A DNA stretch of 5,817 bases from Methylococcaceae bacterium. Its GTDB lineage: Bacteria; Pseudomonadota; Gammaproteobacteria; Methylococcales; Methylomonadaceae. The notes under the pieces were generated by a model. The model ran no database searches. It was not told where the DNA came from and worked only from the letters and a program-made list of their open reading frames with translations. The translations under genes were made by a program, and so were the position numbers. The stretch covers positions 1 through 5,817 of the forward strand of contig JAUYMX010000610.1 in NCBI GenBank assembly GCA_030699345.1. Reading direction: 5' to 3'. Of this stretch, positions 5,408-5,817 are shown piece after piece. The stretch's first letter is position 1, and every line of letters begins with the position of its first letter.

Positions 5408-5689
5408 TTAGGATTTGCAAACACAGCACACATTATGCTCCAGTTCATTATTTATTAACTTCGCGCTGCGGCAATGGCTACAACGCACTAATTTGACGAC
5501 ACCGATTTCTAACCACGTTGAAATTACCCAGGCATCAGAGAAATCAAGAAGCAGATCTGTATTGGATACAGAATTGATATACGAACGGTAACGCCGATAT
5601 CCATTAATCACGCGTCTTGCACAATGTCGAGGGTTTTCAAGTCGAAAAAAAACAGCGCAGAGCGTTGACTCTTTAAGTTTCCTGATTAG
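5408..5689 (-). pseudogene. FlhC-like transcriptional activator, C-terminal half only
   Basis: The frame is open from a TAG at 5690-5692 to the TAA at 5408-5410, about 93 codons. It contains no ATG; the first plausible start is GTG at 5609-5611. The sequence lines up with the second half of FlhC. A stretch reading STLCAVFFRLENP then CARRVINGYRRYRSY corresponds to the E. coli helices ending in IKAYRLYLE. It is followed by the DAWVISTWLEIGVVKL helix and a zinc site of two CxxC pairs (RCSHC and CCVC) with about FlhC spacing. FlhC is about 190 residues, so the N-terminal half is missing, and the tail after the second CxxC is very short. FlhC works with FlhD as a complex; no FlhD is in the window. 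Besides flagellar control, FlhDC-like pairs (SetCD, AcaCD) activate integrative elements, which fits the AlpA-like neighbour better. The break lies next to the IS1595-type element, the likely cause of truncation. Confidence 0.65.
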
Positions 5690-5706
5690 CTAGATACTTC
5701 AGCCAA

Positions 5707-5721
5707 GCCCAGGTTATGGGC
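5707..5721. repeat. Short hairpin in the leader of the IS1595-type transposase
   Basis: GCCCA-GGTTA-TGGGC is a perfect 5-bp stem with a 5-base loop, about 40 bases before the transposase start. It may lie inside the element's left end. The terminal inverted repeat itself could not be recognised without the right end; the boundary should be between roughly 5670 and 5710. Confidence 0.35.
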
Positions 5722-5758
5722 GTAGACTGACTGGAAGCTAACCCAAGAGGAGTGTGTT

Positions 5759-5817
5759 ATGTCGATCAATCGCATTCAGTTTCAACCAGGACTATCGATG
5801 CCTGACTTTCTCAAACA
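5759..5817 (+). CDS. IS1595-family transposase, N-terminus (3' partial)
   Basis: The gene starts at the ATG at 5759 with a strong ribosome site, AGGAG at 5748-5752, six bases upstream, and runs off the window. The 19 visible residues, MSINRIQFQPGLSMPDFLK, match the characteristic start of IS1595-family DDE transposases (M-[SA]-I-N-x-[VI]-Q-F-Q-x-G-L-S-[ML]-x-[ED]-F). In the complete protein a zinc ribbon and a DDE-type catalytic domain would follow. It faces away from the FlhC-like remnant, whose frame breaks about 70 bases upstream, so the element's left end must lie in between. Only the N-terminus is visible, so integrity cannot be judged. Confidence 0.82.
   Translation, partial: MSINRIQFQPGLSMPDFLK

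Noticed and set aside
5389..5448. Longer start for the AlpA-like gene at 5448
   Set aside because: It would overlap the FlhC-like coding end by about 40 bases and add residues without family similarity; the ATG at 5388 has a better placed ribosome site.

Overview
The window comes from a Gram-negative bacterium, most likely a gammaproteobacterium. It opens with the end of a lipopolysaccharide gene (Kdo transferase), carries a RimK/M14/GNAT-C39 gene set known from gammaproteobacteria, and has a CCA-encoding tRNA-Thr. The mixed, moderate base composition and the gene set would fit a gammaproteobacterial methanotroph or relative, but that is a guess and no gene here proves it.

Left part (1-4216) is intact, chromosomal-looking sequence. 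After the 3' end of waaA/kdtA (1-239) comes a three-gene cluster around a divergent promoter region. Leftward is a RimK-type ATP-grasp ligase with an N-terminal RLAN domain (362-1834). Rightward is an M14-type zinc hydrolase of the DUF2817 group (2019-3116), whose stop overlaps the TTG start of a GNAT acetyltransferase fused to a C39-like cysteine peptidase (3113-4216). All catalytic residues that can be checked by eye are present. Together they encode one amide-bond-forming enzyme, two predicted amide/peptide hydrolases and one acetyltransferase. That is the logic of a pathway that builds, caps and trims a peptide or peptide tag. I know of no established substrate, so this is the best candidate here for an undescribed system. 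A TTAAG-N6-CTTAA inverted repeat lies over the -35 regions of both predicted divergent promoters.

Middle (4217-4600): a gene-free stretch ends in a good sigma70-type promoter, tRNA-Thr(UGU) and a strong intrinsic terminator. The tRNA has an A-C mismatch in its T stem.

Right part (4600-5817) looks like a decayed mobile or genomic-island zone next to the tRNA. It holds a tandem 12-bp repeat and a frameshifted, internally deleted 3' remnant of an IS200/IS605-type tnpB with its right-end hairpin. On the minus strand are a small AlpA-like helix-turn-helix gene and the C-terminal half of an FlhC-like regulator. A new IS1595-family transposase begins at 5759 and runs off the edge. The FlhC-like frame breaks close to where the IS1595 element must begin, suggesting the insertion truncated it.
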